A stretch of 64,000 nt of DNA from Nocardia carnea NBRC 14403 (lineage in GTDB: Bacteria > Actinomycetota > Actinomycetes > Mycobacteriales > Mycobacteriaceae), in the NCBI RefSeq assembly GCF_000308515.1, contig NZ_BAFV01000013.1, forward strand, positions 1-64,000. Direction: 5' to 3'. Position 1 is the first letter of the stretch; each line of letters begins with the position of its first letter. The notes beneath the pieces are model-generated. The model did not search any database. It was given only the letters and a program-made list of their open reading frames with translations, and was not told the DNA's origin. Shown piece after piece: positions 44,915 to 51,525 of this stretch. Position numbers and translations under genes: made by a program.

Positions 44915-45775
44915 ATGGCGACGGTTTTGAAAGCGCTGCTGCAGCAACGTCATATCCAAACGCTGTCGGCGTTCAACAGGGAGTACGACCGACATGCGAT
45001 GAAGGTCGATTCCACACTTGTCGGTGCCGGGCCGAAGAAGGCGCAGTTCTACCGATGGCTGTCAGGGGAGATCACGGGATTGCCGTACCCCCATCACTGT
45101 CGCGTTCTGCAGTCGATGTTCCCGGACAGGACTGTCGATGAGCTGTTCAGGCAGCATGATGCCGAGGGCGAGGCCGCGTCGACCGAGTGTGCTCGATCGG
45201 GCGTGCTGCCGCCTGCGCGGCAATGTCTGTCCGGCACCGCTGATGTCGACTCTGTTTTCCCGAGCCGGATCGCCTTCACTCAGGCGATGTCGCCGCAGCA
45301 GTTGTTCGGGGGCGCGAGAACGATCGACATCGTCGGCATCTCTTTGAACTTGCTGTGTCAGCAGTACTCCGACCGGGAAATTGTGCAACTCCTCGAATCT
45401 GGGACGGCGGTGAGGTGTCTGTTTCTGGACCCCGAGGGGAAAGAGATCTCGCGGCGTGAGGCGGAGGAAGGCCAGGCGCCGGGCGCATTGTCAGGTCTGA
45501 CCGCGTTGAATATAGGGGTATTGCAGCGGATCCGCGAGAATTCGGGCCCTGCGAGCGCGGGTTCGCTGCAGATTCGGACCTACGATGAAACTGCCCGGTT
45601 CAACATCGTTGCTGTCGACTCGGCACTCTGTGTCGTCCAGCCTTACCTGCCACTGGTTCGAGGACTCGAATCGCCCACCTTGGTCGCACGCAAGTCCGAG
45701 GCCGCAGGGATCTTCGATACCTTTGTCGGTGTCTTCGATGGGATATGGGCGCGAGGAAAGGGGCTCGGTTCGTGA
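44915..45775 (+). CDS. HTH regulator with DUF5919-like C-terminal sensor domain
   Basis: A 286-residue protein. The N-terminus (about 1-80) resembles a Cro-type DNA-binding domain: LSAFNREYDRHAMKVDSTLVGAGPKKAQFYRWLSGEITGLPYPHHCRVLQSMFP. The C-terminal half (about 130-280) looks like the DUF5919/PLD-like sensor fold: TIDIVGISLNLLCQQYSD, VRCLFLDPEGKEISRREAEEG, LQIRTYDETARFNIVAVD, LCVVQPYLPL. Its stop overlaps the GTG of the monophosphatase-family gene (GTGA), so the two work together. The signal sensed is unknown; the domain call is from memory. Confidence 0.72.
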   Translation: MATVLKALLQQRHIQTLSAFNREYDRHAMKVDSTLVGAGPKKAQFYRWLSGEITGLPYPHHCRVLQSMFPDRTVDELFRQHDAEGEAASTECARSGVLPPARQCLSGTADVDSVFPSRIAFTQAMSPQQLFGGARTIDIVGISLNLLCQQYSDREIVQLLESGTAVRCLFLDPEGKEISRREAEEGQAPGALSGLTALNIGVLQRIRENSGPASAGSLQIRTYDETARFNIVAVDSALCVVQPYLPLVRGLESPTLVARKSEAAGIFDTFVGVFDGIWARGKGLGS

Positions 45776-46572
45776 CCGAACTCGCCGGATTGCTGTCTGT
45801 TGCCCGCAAGGCTGTTGCGGAAGGCGCGGATCTGCTGTCGCGGGCGGTTCCAGGTGAGGTGCACACGAAGAGCGACCGCGACTTCGTTACCGAGCTGGAT
45901 CTGGAGATACAGCGGACAGTTCAGCGGTATCTGCATGCTGCTACCCCGGGGGTCGGATTTCTCGGCGAAGAATCGCATATCGATGCGGTCACCGGCCCGG
46001 AAACTGAGCAGGTGTGGATCCTGGACCCCATCGACGGCACATCCAACTTCATACACGGTCTTCCGCTCTGCGCAGTTTCGCTGGCTCTTGTTCGTAATGG
46101 ACAGCCGAAGGTCGGTGTAATCCGCGCACCTTTTCTCGGGGCCGAGTACTACGCCGCCGAAGGCGTCGGCGCATTCGCTGACGGCGTGCGGTTGTCGGCG
46201 GGTGCGGCGCGACAGCTTCGCGAGGCCATTGTCTCGATCGGCGATTACGCGGTCGGCCCTGACGCTGCTGTCGCGAACCACAACCGATTCGCTCTCACTC
46301 GAAAGCTTGCAGAATCCGTCGAACGAATCAGAATGTTCGGCTCGGCGGCACTCGATTTGGCATGGGTAGCCGAAGGCCGGACGGATGGGTGTGTCATCTT
46401 GTCGAACAAGCCGTGGGATATGGCGGCAGGCGTCGTGATCGCGCGAGAGAGCGGCGCAGTCGTGCTGGACTCCGACGGAACAGAACACAGCGTCCGTGCA
46501 CGTCACACGATCGCCGCAAACCCGGTGCTCGCTCGGGAGCTGGTGCGTTTGGTAACCGGGTCGCTCGACTGA
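45772..46572 (+). CDS. Inositol monophosphatase-family phosphatase
   Basis: A 266-residue Mg-dependent phosphatase. Metal site and signature: FLGEES (E66, E67), ILDPIDGTSNFIHGLP (D85, D88) and NKPWDMAAGVVIARESGA (C-terminal Asp). The family includes inositol-1-phosphatase, CysQ/PAP phosphatase, fructose bisphosphatase and histidinol-phosphatase; sequence alone does not choose. GTG 45772 overlaps the regulator stop. A metabolic or nucleotide signal seen by the regulator could be its substrate. Confidence 0.88.
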   Translation: MTELAGLLSVARKAVAEGADLLSRAVPGEVHTKSDRDFVTELDLEIQRTVQRYLHAATPGVGFLGEESHIDAVTGPETEQVWILDPIDGTSNFIHGLPLCAVSLALVRNGQPKVGVIRAPFLGAEYYAAEGVGAFADGVRLSAGAARQLREAIVSIGDYAVGPDAAVANHNRFALTRKLAESVERIRMFGSAALDLAWVAEGRTDGCVILSNKPWDMAAGVVIARESGAVVLDSDGTEHSVRARHTIAANPVLARELVRLVTGSLD

Positions 46573-46602
46573 GCTCGACGGACTCTTCCGTGGGCCATGG
46601 TG

Positions 46603-46631
46603 TTGACGTAATGATTGCGTCATTATATTGT
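46603..46631 (+). promoter_or_regulatory. Fic gene promoter with dyad in spacer
   Basis: TTGACG (46603-46608), 17 bases, TATTGT (46626-46631), then six bases to GTG 46638. The spacer contains the inverted repeat TAATGA-TTGCG-TCATTA (46609-46625). The layout predicts a leaderless, repressible transcript. Confidence 0.6.
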
Positions 46632-46637
46632 CGCGTT

Positions 46638-47795
46638 GTGTTGTACCCAACCCCGGCGCTCGCCGGCAGCGATGAGCGTGTGTTGTCCGAGGTCGACGAC
46701 ATGCGTGAGGAATTGCGGCATCAGTTGCAGAAAGTGCCGGGCAAATGGGCGGGTGGTCTGCGCAAGTTCCTCACGGCGGATGCTGTGGCAGCTTCGAATT
46801 CCATCGAAGGGTTCAAGGTTGCCACCATTGATGTCGAGGACTTGATGGCGGGTGAGCGTGATGTGGATGTCTCCGAAGAGGACCGGGCGGAGACGCTCGC
46901 CTATGAGCAGATGATGACCTACATCCAAACGCTCCATGATGTCGAGGATTTCGGTTTCAGCAAGGGGCTGTTCAATGCCCTGCATTGGATGTTGCAGGGA
47001 CATCGATATTCCACGCGAAAGCCGGCGGGGCAGTGGCGGCGGGGGCCGGTGTATGTCACCGATGCTCGAGATCCGAGTATTGCCGCGTACACAGCGCCGG
47101 AGGCTACCGCGGTTCCTGGGTTGATGGCCGAACTGGTGGAGTGGTTGAACGTCGACGATGGCACACATGCGCTGGTGCGTGCTGCGATGGCACATCTGCA
47201 TCTGGTGTCGATTCATCCCTGGGCCGATGGGAACGGCCGGATGTCACGGTCGTTGCAAACGCTGATGATCGCGCGCGAAGGGGTGCTTGCGCCTGAGTTC
47301 TCGTCGATCGAGGCATGGCTCGGCCGACCGGGAAATACCTGGGAGTACTACCAGGTGCTCGGTCGGCGCGGCAATGAATACCGGCCGGAACAGGATGTAT
47401 CGGAGTGGGTCCGATTCAATCTGACCGCCTATCACCAGCAGGCGCAGACCGTGCGGGCGCGGTTTGTGCGCTCCGGCCGGGTGTGGGAGCGGCTATCCGA
47501 GTTCGCCCGCGCAAAGTCGTTGGACGAACGTCTGGTGACCGCCCTGCACGATGTGGCGATATCCGGACGGGTGCGGCGTAGTCGCTACGAGCAGAACGAG
47601 AACCTCAACCTCCAGCAAGCTCAGCGCGATCTGCGCGAGCTGGCGCGCAGGGAGATTTTGGAACCGATGGGGCGCACCCGTGCTCGTATCTATGTCGCCG
47701 GTCCGCAGTTTCCGGAGACTGTCCTCGAGATTGCCCGTACGCCGACGTCGCTGACCGACCCGTACGCAATTGGCGCCGACGGCCGCTCGGTGTAG
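46638..47795 (+). CDS. Fic-domain protein (probable AMP transferase, class II)
   Basis: A 385-residue Fic protein. The active-site loop is HPWADGNGRMSR (H193-R204). The N-terminal inhibitory helix has SNSIEG (53-58), matching the (S/T)xxxE(G/N) of class II Fic proteins, so activity should be self-inhibited by E57. The C-terminal part (about 275-360) resembles a winged helix (LQQAQRDLRELARREILEPMGRTRARIY). It would transfer AMP to a Ser/Thr/Tyr of a target protein. GTG 46638 is preferred to ATG 46611, which lies within the promoter. Confidence 0.88.
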   Translation: MLYPTPALAGSDERVLSEVDDMREELRHQLQKVPGKWAGGLRKFLTADAVAASNSIEGFKVATIDVEDLMAGERDVDVSEEDRAETLAYEQMMTYIQTLHDVEDFGFSKGLFNALHWMLQGHRYSTRKPAGQWRRGPVYVTDARDPSIAAYTAPEATAVPGLMAELVEWLNVDDGTHALVRAAMAHLHLVSIHPWADGNGRMSRSLQTLMIAREGVLAPEFSSIEAWLGRPGNTWEYYQVLGRRGNEYRPEQDVSEWVRFNLTAYHQQAQTVRARFVRSGRVWERLSEFARAKSLDERLVTALHDVAISGRVRRSRYEQNENLNLQQAQRDLRELARREILEPMGRTRARIYVAGPQFPETVLEIARTPTSLTDPYAIGADGRSV

Positions 47796-47812
47796 GGCGA
47801 TACGAACCCAGC

Positions 47813-47826
47813 CCTGCTATAGCAGG
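47813..47826. other. Perfect 14-bp palindrome after the Fic gene
   Basis: CCTGCTATAGCAGG is a perfect palindrome 17 bases past the Fic stop. It has no loop, so it fits a dimer binding site better than a terminator. Confidence 0.4.
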
Positions 47827-47858
47827 CGCGCTGAGTGTCGGTGGTGTCGAACTATTGA

Positions 47859-47872
47859 GGAAATATATTTCC
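47859..47872. promoter_or_regulatory. Perfect AT-rich 14-bp palindrome upstream of thiolase
   Basis: GGAAATATATTTCC is a perfect palindrome in an AT-rich patch about 150 bases before the thiolase start. It is a possible operator. Confidence 0.45.
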
Positions 47873-47967
47873 GCTGAATGTACTTCCGCAAAGTTCGGAT
47901 CCCGGTCGAACCGTTGTCGTCCCTGGATCCACTCTGGCTTACCGTTGCGAATCCGTGTTAACTTAAT

Positions 47968-47981
47968 AGCGAACGGTCACT
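47968..47981 (+). promoter_or_regulatory. Imperfect dyad near thiolase promoter
   Basis: AGCGAACGGTCACT pairs at five of seven symmetrical positions. It sits next to the AT-rich GTTAACTTAATAG, a likely promoter core. TetR-type repressors of lipid genes bind comparable sites; assignment is tentative. Confidence 0.35.
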
Positions 47982-48019
47982 AACTTGGGCGACCGTGCCG
48001 AGCAGGTCAGGAGGGACCC

Positions 48020-49186
48020 ATGCAGTCCGCGGTCATCGTCGATGTGGTTCGTACGCCGTCCGGGAAAGGCAAGATGGGCGGGGGTTTGTCGGGGGTGCAT
48101 CCGGCGACCCTGCTGGCCGGGGTGCTCGAGAAGCTGATCCAGCGCAACGATCTGGATCCGGCGCTGGTCGACGATGTGGTGGGCGGGTGCGTCACCCAGA
48201 GTGGTGAGCAGGCGTTCAATATTTCGCGGACTGCCGTGCTCGCAGCGGGGTTCCCCGAGTCGGTGCCGGCGACGACCGTGGACCGGCAGTGCGGGTCCAG
48301 CCAGCAGGCGGCGCATTTCGCGGCGCAAGGGGTGATGTCGGGGGCCTATGACATCGCCATCGCCTGTGGGGTGGAGTCGATGAGCCGGGTGCCCATGTTC
48401 TCCAATGCGCAGGGGCAGGACGCCAACCGCGGGCCGATCGCGCACCGGTACCCGGAGGGGCTGGTGCAGCAGGGGGTCGCGGCAGAGATCCTCGCCGCCC
48501 GGTGGAAGTTGGACCGTCCGACCCTCGACGAATTCGCGGCGCGTTCGCATCGGCTGGCGGCCGAGACCGCGGCGGCGGGCGGATTCGACCGGGAACTCGT
48601 GGCCGCCGGTGAGCTCACCGCGGACGAAACCATCCGGGCCGGGTCCACTCCGGAGAAACTGGCGGGGTTGAAGCCGGCGTTCGCCGAGGAGCAGTACACA
48701 CAGCGGTTCCCGGAGATCGACTGGTCGATCACCCCGGGTAACTCCTCGCCGCTCACCGATGGCGCCTCGGCGGCGTTGATCATGAGTGAGCAGATGGCAG
48801 CGAAGCTGGGGCTGACCCCGCGGGCCCGTTTCCATTCGTTCGCGGTGCTCGGCGACGACCCGCTGCTCATGCTGACCGCGCCCGTCCCGGCATCGAAGAA
48901 GGTGCTGGATCGGGCCGGTCTGACGATCGACGATATCGACACCTACGAGGTGAACGAGGCTTTCGCCCCGGTGCCGCTGGTGTGGCAGCACGAACTGCAC
49001 GCCGACCCGGAGAAGCTGAACCCGCGCGGTGGGGCGATCGCGCTCGGGCATCCGCTGGGCGCCTCGGGTGTGCGGATTCTGGCCACCATGGTCAATCATC
49101 TCGAGCAGACCGGTGGTCGCTATGGGTTGCAGACCATGTGTGAAGCGGGTGGGCTGGCGAACGCCACCATCGTCGAACGGCTCTGA
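48020..49186 (+). CDS. Acetyl-CoA acyltransferase (thiolase), steroid/fatty-acid type
   Basis: A 388-residue degradative thiolase that cleaves 3-ketoacyl-CoA with CoA. The nucleophile is in TTVDRQCGSSQQAAHFAAQ (C91). The C-terminal pair is ALGHPLGASGVRI (His) and MCEAGGLANA (Cys). NEAFAPVPLVW is also present. It resembles actinobacterial FadA thiolases used in fatty-acid and sterol side-chain breakdown. AGGAGGGA lies just before the ATG. It stands alone with several dyads upstream, so it is probably regulated. Confidence 0.93.
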   Translation: MQSAVIVDVVRTPSGKGKMGGGLSGVHPATLLAGVLEKLIQRNDLDPALVDDVVGGCVTQSGEQAFNISRTAVLAAGFPESVPATTVDRQCGSSQQAAHFAAQGVMSGAYDIAIACGVESMSRVPMFSNAQGQDANRGPIAHRYPEGLVQQGVAAEILAARWKLDRPTLDEFAARSHRLAAETAAAGGFDRELVAAGELTADETIRAGSTPEKLAGLKPAFAEEQYTQRFPEIDWSITPGNSSPLTDGASAALIMSEQMAAKLGLTPRARFHSFAVLGDDPLLMLTAPVPASKKVLDRAGLTIDDIDTYEVNEAFAPVPLVWQHELHADPEKLNPRGGAIALGHPLGASGVRILATMVNHLEQTGGRYGLQTMCEAGGLANATIVERL

Positions 49187-49304
49187 TACCGGACGGACCG
49201 CCACCTCCTTGCCGTACGCCTGGAGGGGCGGTCCATCGGTGCGTCGTGGGCCCGGGCTGTGGTTCGGGCTTGCCGCCGGAGAGGGGCCACGACGCTGCCG
49301 CGGG

Positions 49305-49850
49305 TCAGTAGCGGCGTGCTCCGACCACGGGCGAATACGACATGGGGGAGATCTCCACGGTGGTGGTTGCGGCGTGGATAACCTGCCCGTCACCGGCGTA
49401 GAGGGCGGAATGGCCGCCGCCGCTGTAGGAGATCACGTCACCGACCCGTAGCTGGTCGAGCGGGACCGGCGTGCCGGCGGAGAGCTGGGACCAGCTGGTG
49501 CGGGGGACGTCCACGCCCGCCTGCTGGTAGGCCCATTTGACCAGTCCGGAGCAGTCGAAGGTGTTGGGTCCGGTGCCGCCGGAGACGTACGGGGCGCCGA
49601 GTTTGCTGCGCGCCGCCTGGATGGCGAGATCGCCCGGGGCAGGAGTGAATTGTGGCGCCGGTTCCGGGGTGGCGATACCGGGAATCCCGGCCGGTAGCGG
49701 AATATGATCGGGAACTTCGAAAACGCCGAGACCGGGCACTGTGACCGGCCGGGCTTCGGCGGGTGCGGCCGTGCAGAGAAGAGAACCTGCCGCCGCGGCG
49801 AGAACGGCCATGACGGCCATGCGTTTTCGGACTAGCGGTACTGACTCCAT
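49305..49850 (-). CDS. Secreted NlpC/P60 peptidoglycan hydrolase
   Basis: A 181-residue exported protein. The signal peptide is about 1-33 (RKRMAVMAVLAAAAGSLLC, then AAPAEARP), followed by a Pro-rich linker and the NlpC/P60 domain (about 75-181). Catalytic residues: Cys in NTFDCSGLVKWAYQQAG, His in GGGHSALYAGDG, and a third polar residue in VIHAATT. It cuts stem peptides in the cell wall, like the RipD/RipA group in mycobacteria. The linker pattern is typical of small Nocardia hydrolases. Confidence 0.92.
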   Translation of the reverse strand: MESVPLVRKRMAVMAVLAAAAGSLLCTAAPAEARPVTVPGLGVFEVPDHIPLPAGIPGIATPEPAPQFTPAPGDLAIQAARSKLGAPYVSGGTGPNTFDCSGLVKWAYQQAGVDVPRTSWSQLSAGTPVPLDQLRVGDVISYSGGGHSALYAGDGQVIHAATTTVEISPMSYSPVVGARRY

Positions 49851-50097
49851 AATTGCGGTCCTCCGTGCTCAGGTCGAGAGCCGGTGGATCGCAAAAACTT
49901 TCACCGCCGATTGCGCGGCGAGGAATTCACCGACTACTCGAACAGCGTTGGAAATACACCACAGCTATATGTCGGTCCTGCAAACCCGGGGAGTCATGTT
50001 TCGCCGTCCGTCGCGCAGACTTCGGAAACGACACGGACAAGTTGGCTAACGGAACGGTAACGGTTCGCATCGGTCCAGCGTATGGGGCATATCGGAA

Positions 50098-50679
50098 TTA
50101 CGACGGGCGATACCGCGCCTTGATGTGGAACCGTTCGCCCTGCGGTCCGAACAGGCTCAGGTATTCGACGGGGTGTTCGTCGGCATTGCCGAACCAATGG
50201 GGGAGGTGGGTGTCGAATTCGGCGACCTCACCAGGGGTCAGCACCATATCCCGGTCACCCAGAATCAGGCGCATCTTGCCGTTGAGGACGTAAAGCCAGT
50301 GATAACCCTCATGGGTGTGCAGATCGGGTTCGGCCCAGGACCGGCCGGACAGGATCTGCTTGTAGGCCTGCAGGCCGCCGGGTTTGCGGGTGAGCGGGAT
50401 CAGGGTCTGGCCGTGCCGGGTGATCGGCCGGATATTGACCCGGGGGTCGCCGGTCTCCGGCGCGGCGACCAGTTCGTCCAGCGGGACGCGATGTGCCTTG
50501 GCCAGCGGTAGCAGCAGTTCGAGGCTGGGTTTACGCTGACCCGATTCCAGGCGTGACAGCGTGCTCACCGGTATGCCGGTGAGCTCGGACAGTGCGGCCA
50601 GGGTGGTGCCGTTGCGTCGCCGCAGCTCACGTAGCCGCGGGCCGATCGCGTCGATGACATCGCCGAACTCCGGATCCAT
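50098..50679 (-). CDS. XRE regulator with cupin domain
   Basis: A 193-residue regulator. The N-terminal HTH is LRELRRRNGTTLAALSELTGIPVSTLSRLESGQRKPSLELLLPLAKA. The C-terminal cupin (about 115-190) has HTHEGYHWLYVLNGKMRLILGD and LTPGEVAEFDTHLPHWFGN, with metal-binding His. It diverges from a methyltransferase across 91 bases containing an 18-bp dyad, the likely operator. This regulator/methyltransferase pairing suggests it senses a small molecule that the enzyme modifies. Confidence 0.9.
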   Translation of the reverse strand: MDPEFGDVIDAIGPRLRELRRRNGTTLAALSELTGIPVSTLSRLESGQRKPSLELLLPLAKAHRVPLDELVAAPETGDPRVNIRPITRHGQTLIPLTRKPGGLQAYKQILSGRSWAEPDLHTHEGYHWLYVLNGKMRLILGDRDMVLTPGEVAEFDTHLPHWFGNADEHPVEYLSLFGPQGERFHIKARYRPS

Positions 50680-50695
50680 GCCTCTATTGCAGTTA

Positions 50696-50713
50696 TGGCA
50701 AATTTATTTGTCA
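50696..50713. promoter_or_regulatory. 18-bp dyad between cupin regulator and methyltransferase
   Basis: TGGCAAATTTATTTGTCA is symmetrical at eight of nine pairs and sits 16 bases from the regulator start, within the divergent promoter. It is probably the operator through which the regulator controls itself and the methyltransferase. Confidence 0.6.
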
Positions 50714-50770
50714 AGATGCCGCTGCCTCCGGATGCTGGAGAACAAGCCCCGAGCAGATCAGGAGATACCG

Positions 50771-51382
50771 ATGGACCAGCAGTTCTGGGACGATATGTAC
50801 GGCGAGAGCGAGCAGAGATTCAGCGGCCTGCCGAATGACGCCCTTGTCACGGAGGTGACCGGTATGGCGCCCGGTCAGGCACTCGACCTCGGCAGCGGGG
50901 AGGGGGCCGACGCCTACTGGCTTGCCGAGCGCGGATGGCAGGTCACCGCGGTGGATATTTCGAAGGTGGCAATCGAACGCGCATCGGCCGGGCATCCGGA
51001 GATCTCCTGGCGGCAGGCCGATATCACCGTCACACCGCTGCCGGCCCGCTCGTTCGATCTGGTGTCGGCGCACTACTTCCCGATCGCACACGAACCCGAC
51101 CACGCCACCGTGCGCGGTCTGCTGGAATCGGTCGCACCGGGCGGCACGCTGCTGTTCGTAGCCCACGACCCGACCGAATTCCCCGAGCCGGACGAACATT
51201 CGCACGAGCAGGAACGGCATGGGCCCCAGTTCGACCCCTACGCCTACTACCTGCCCGCCGATGTCGTCGGCCTGCTCGACGATCAGTGGACGGTGCAGGT
51301 GGACGAACGGCGCGACCGTAACCGCCCCGCGGCCGGCCATCAGGTCAAGGACCTCGTCCTCCGGTTGCGTCGCGCGAACTGA
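50771..51382 (+). CDS. Class I SAM methyltransferase
   Basis: A 203-residue methyltransferase. The SAM site is ALDLGSGEGADAYWLAERGWQVTAVDISKVAI, followed by ITVTPLPARSFDLVSAHYF and LLESVAPGGTLLFVAHDP. It is of the TehB/thiopurine-like small-molecule type. A His/Glu-rich stretch (EPDEHSHEQERHG) is unusual and might bind metal. AGGAGA precedes the ATG. It is divergent from the cupin regulator, which probably represses it. Confidence 0.85.
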   Translation: MDQQFWDDMYGESEQRFSGLPNDALVTEVTGMAPGQALDLGSGEGADAYWLAERGWQVTAVDISKVAIERASAGHPEISWRQADITVTPLPARSFDLVSAHYFPIAHEPDHATVRGLLESVAPGGTLLFVAHDPTEFPEPDEHSHEQERHGPQFDPYAYYLPADVVGLLDDQWTVQVDERRDRNRPAAGHQVKDLVLRLRRAN

Positions 51383-51525
51383 GGCCGCGGCGGCCGGCGC
51401 CGGAAAATCGCCACCGCCACCCGAATCCGGATACCGCGCGTCGGTACACGCTGCGACGAGAGCTGATTGCTATCGTCGGCGGAATCTGTGCGCGGAAACC
51501 GGAACCATGAGGTGGAGGGTTGTTC

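Noticed and set aside
44599-44916. 105-codon minus-strand frame in the 44.3-44.9 kb gap
   Set aside because: Arg/Pro-rich composition, no ribosome site and no recognisable pattern.
46611-46637. ATG at 46611 as the Fic start
   Set aside because: It lies between the -35 and -10 boxes of a convincing promoter; the conserved protein begins after GTG 46638.
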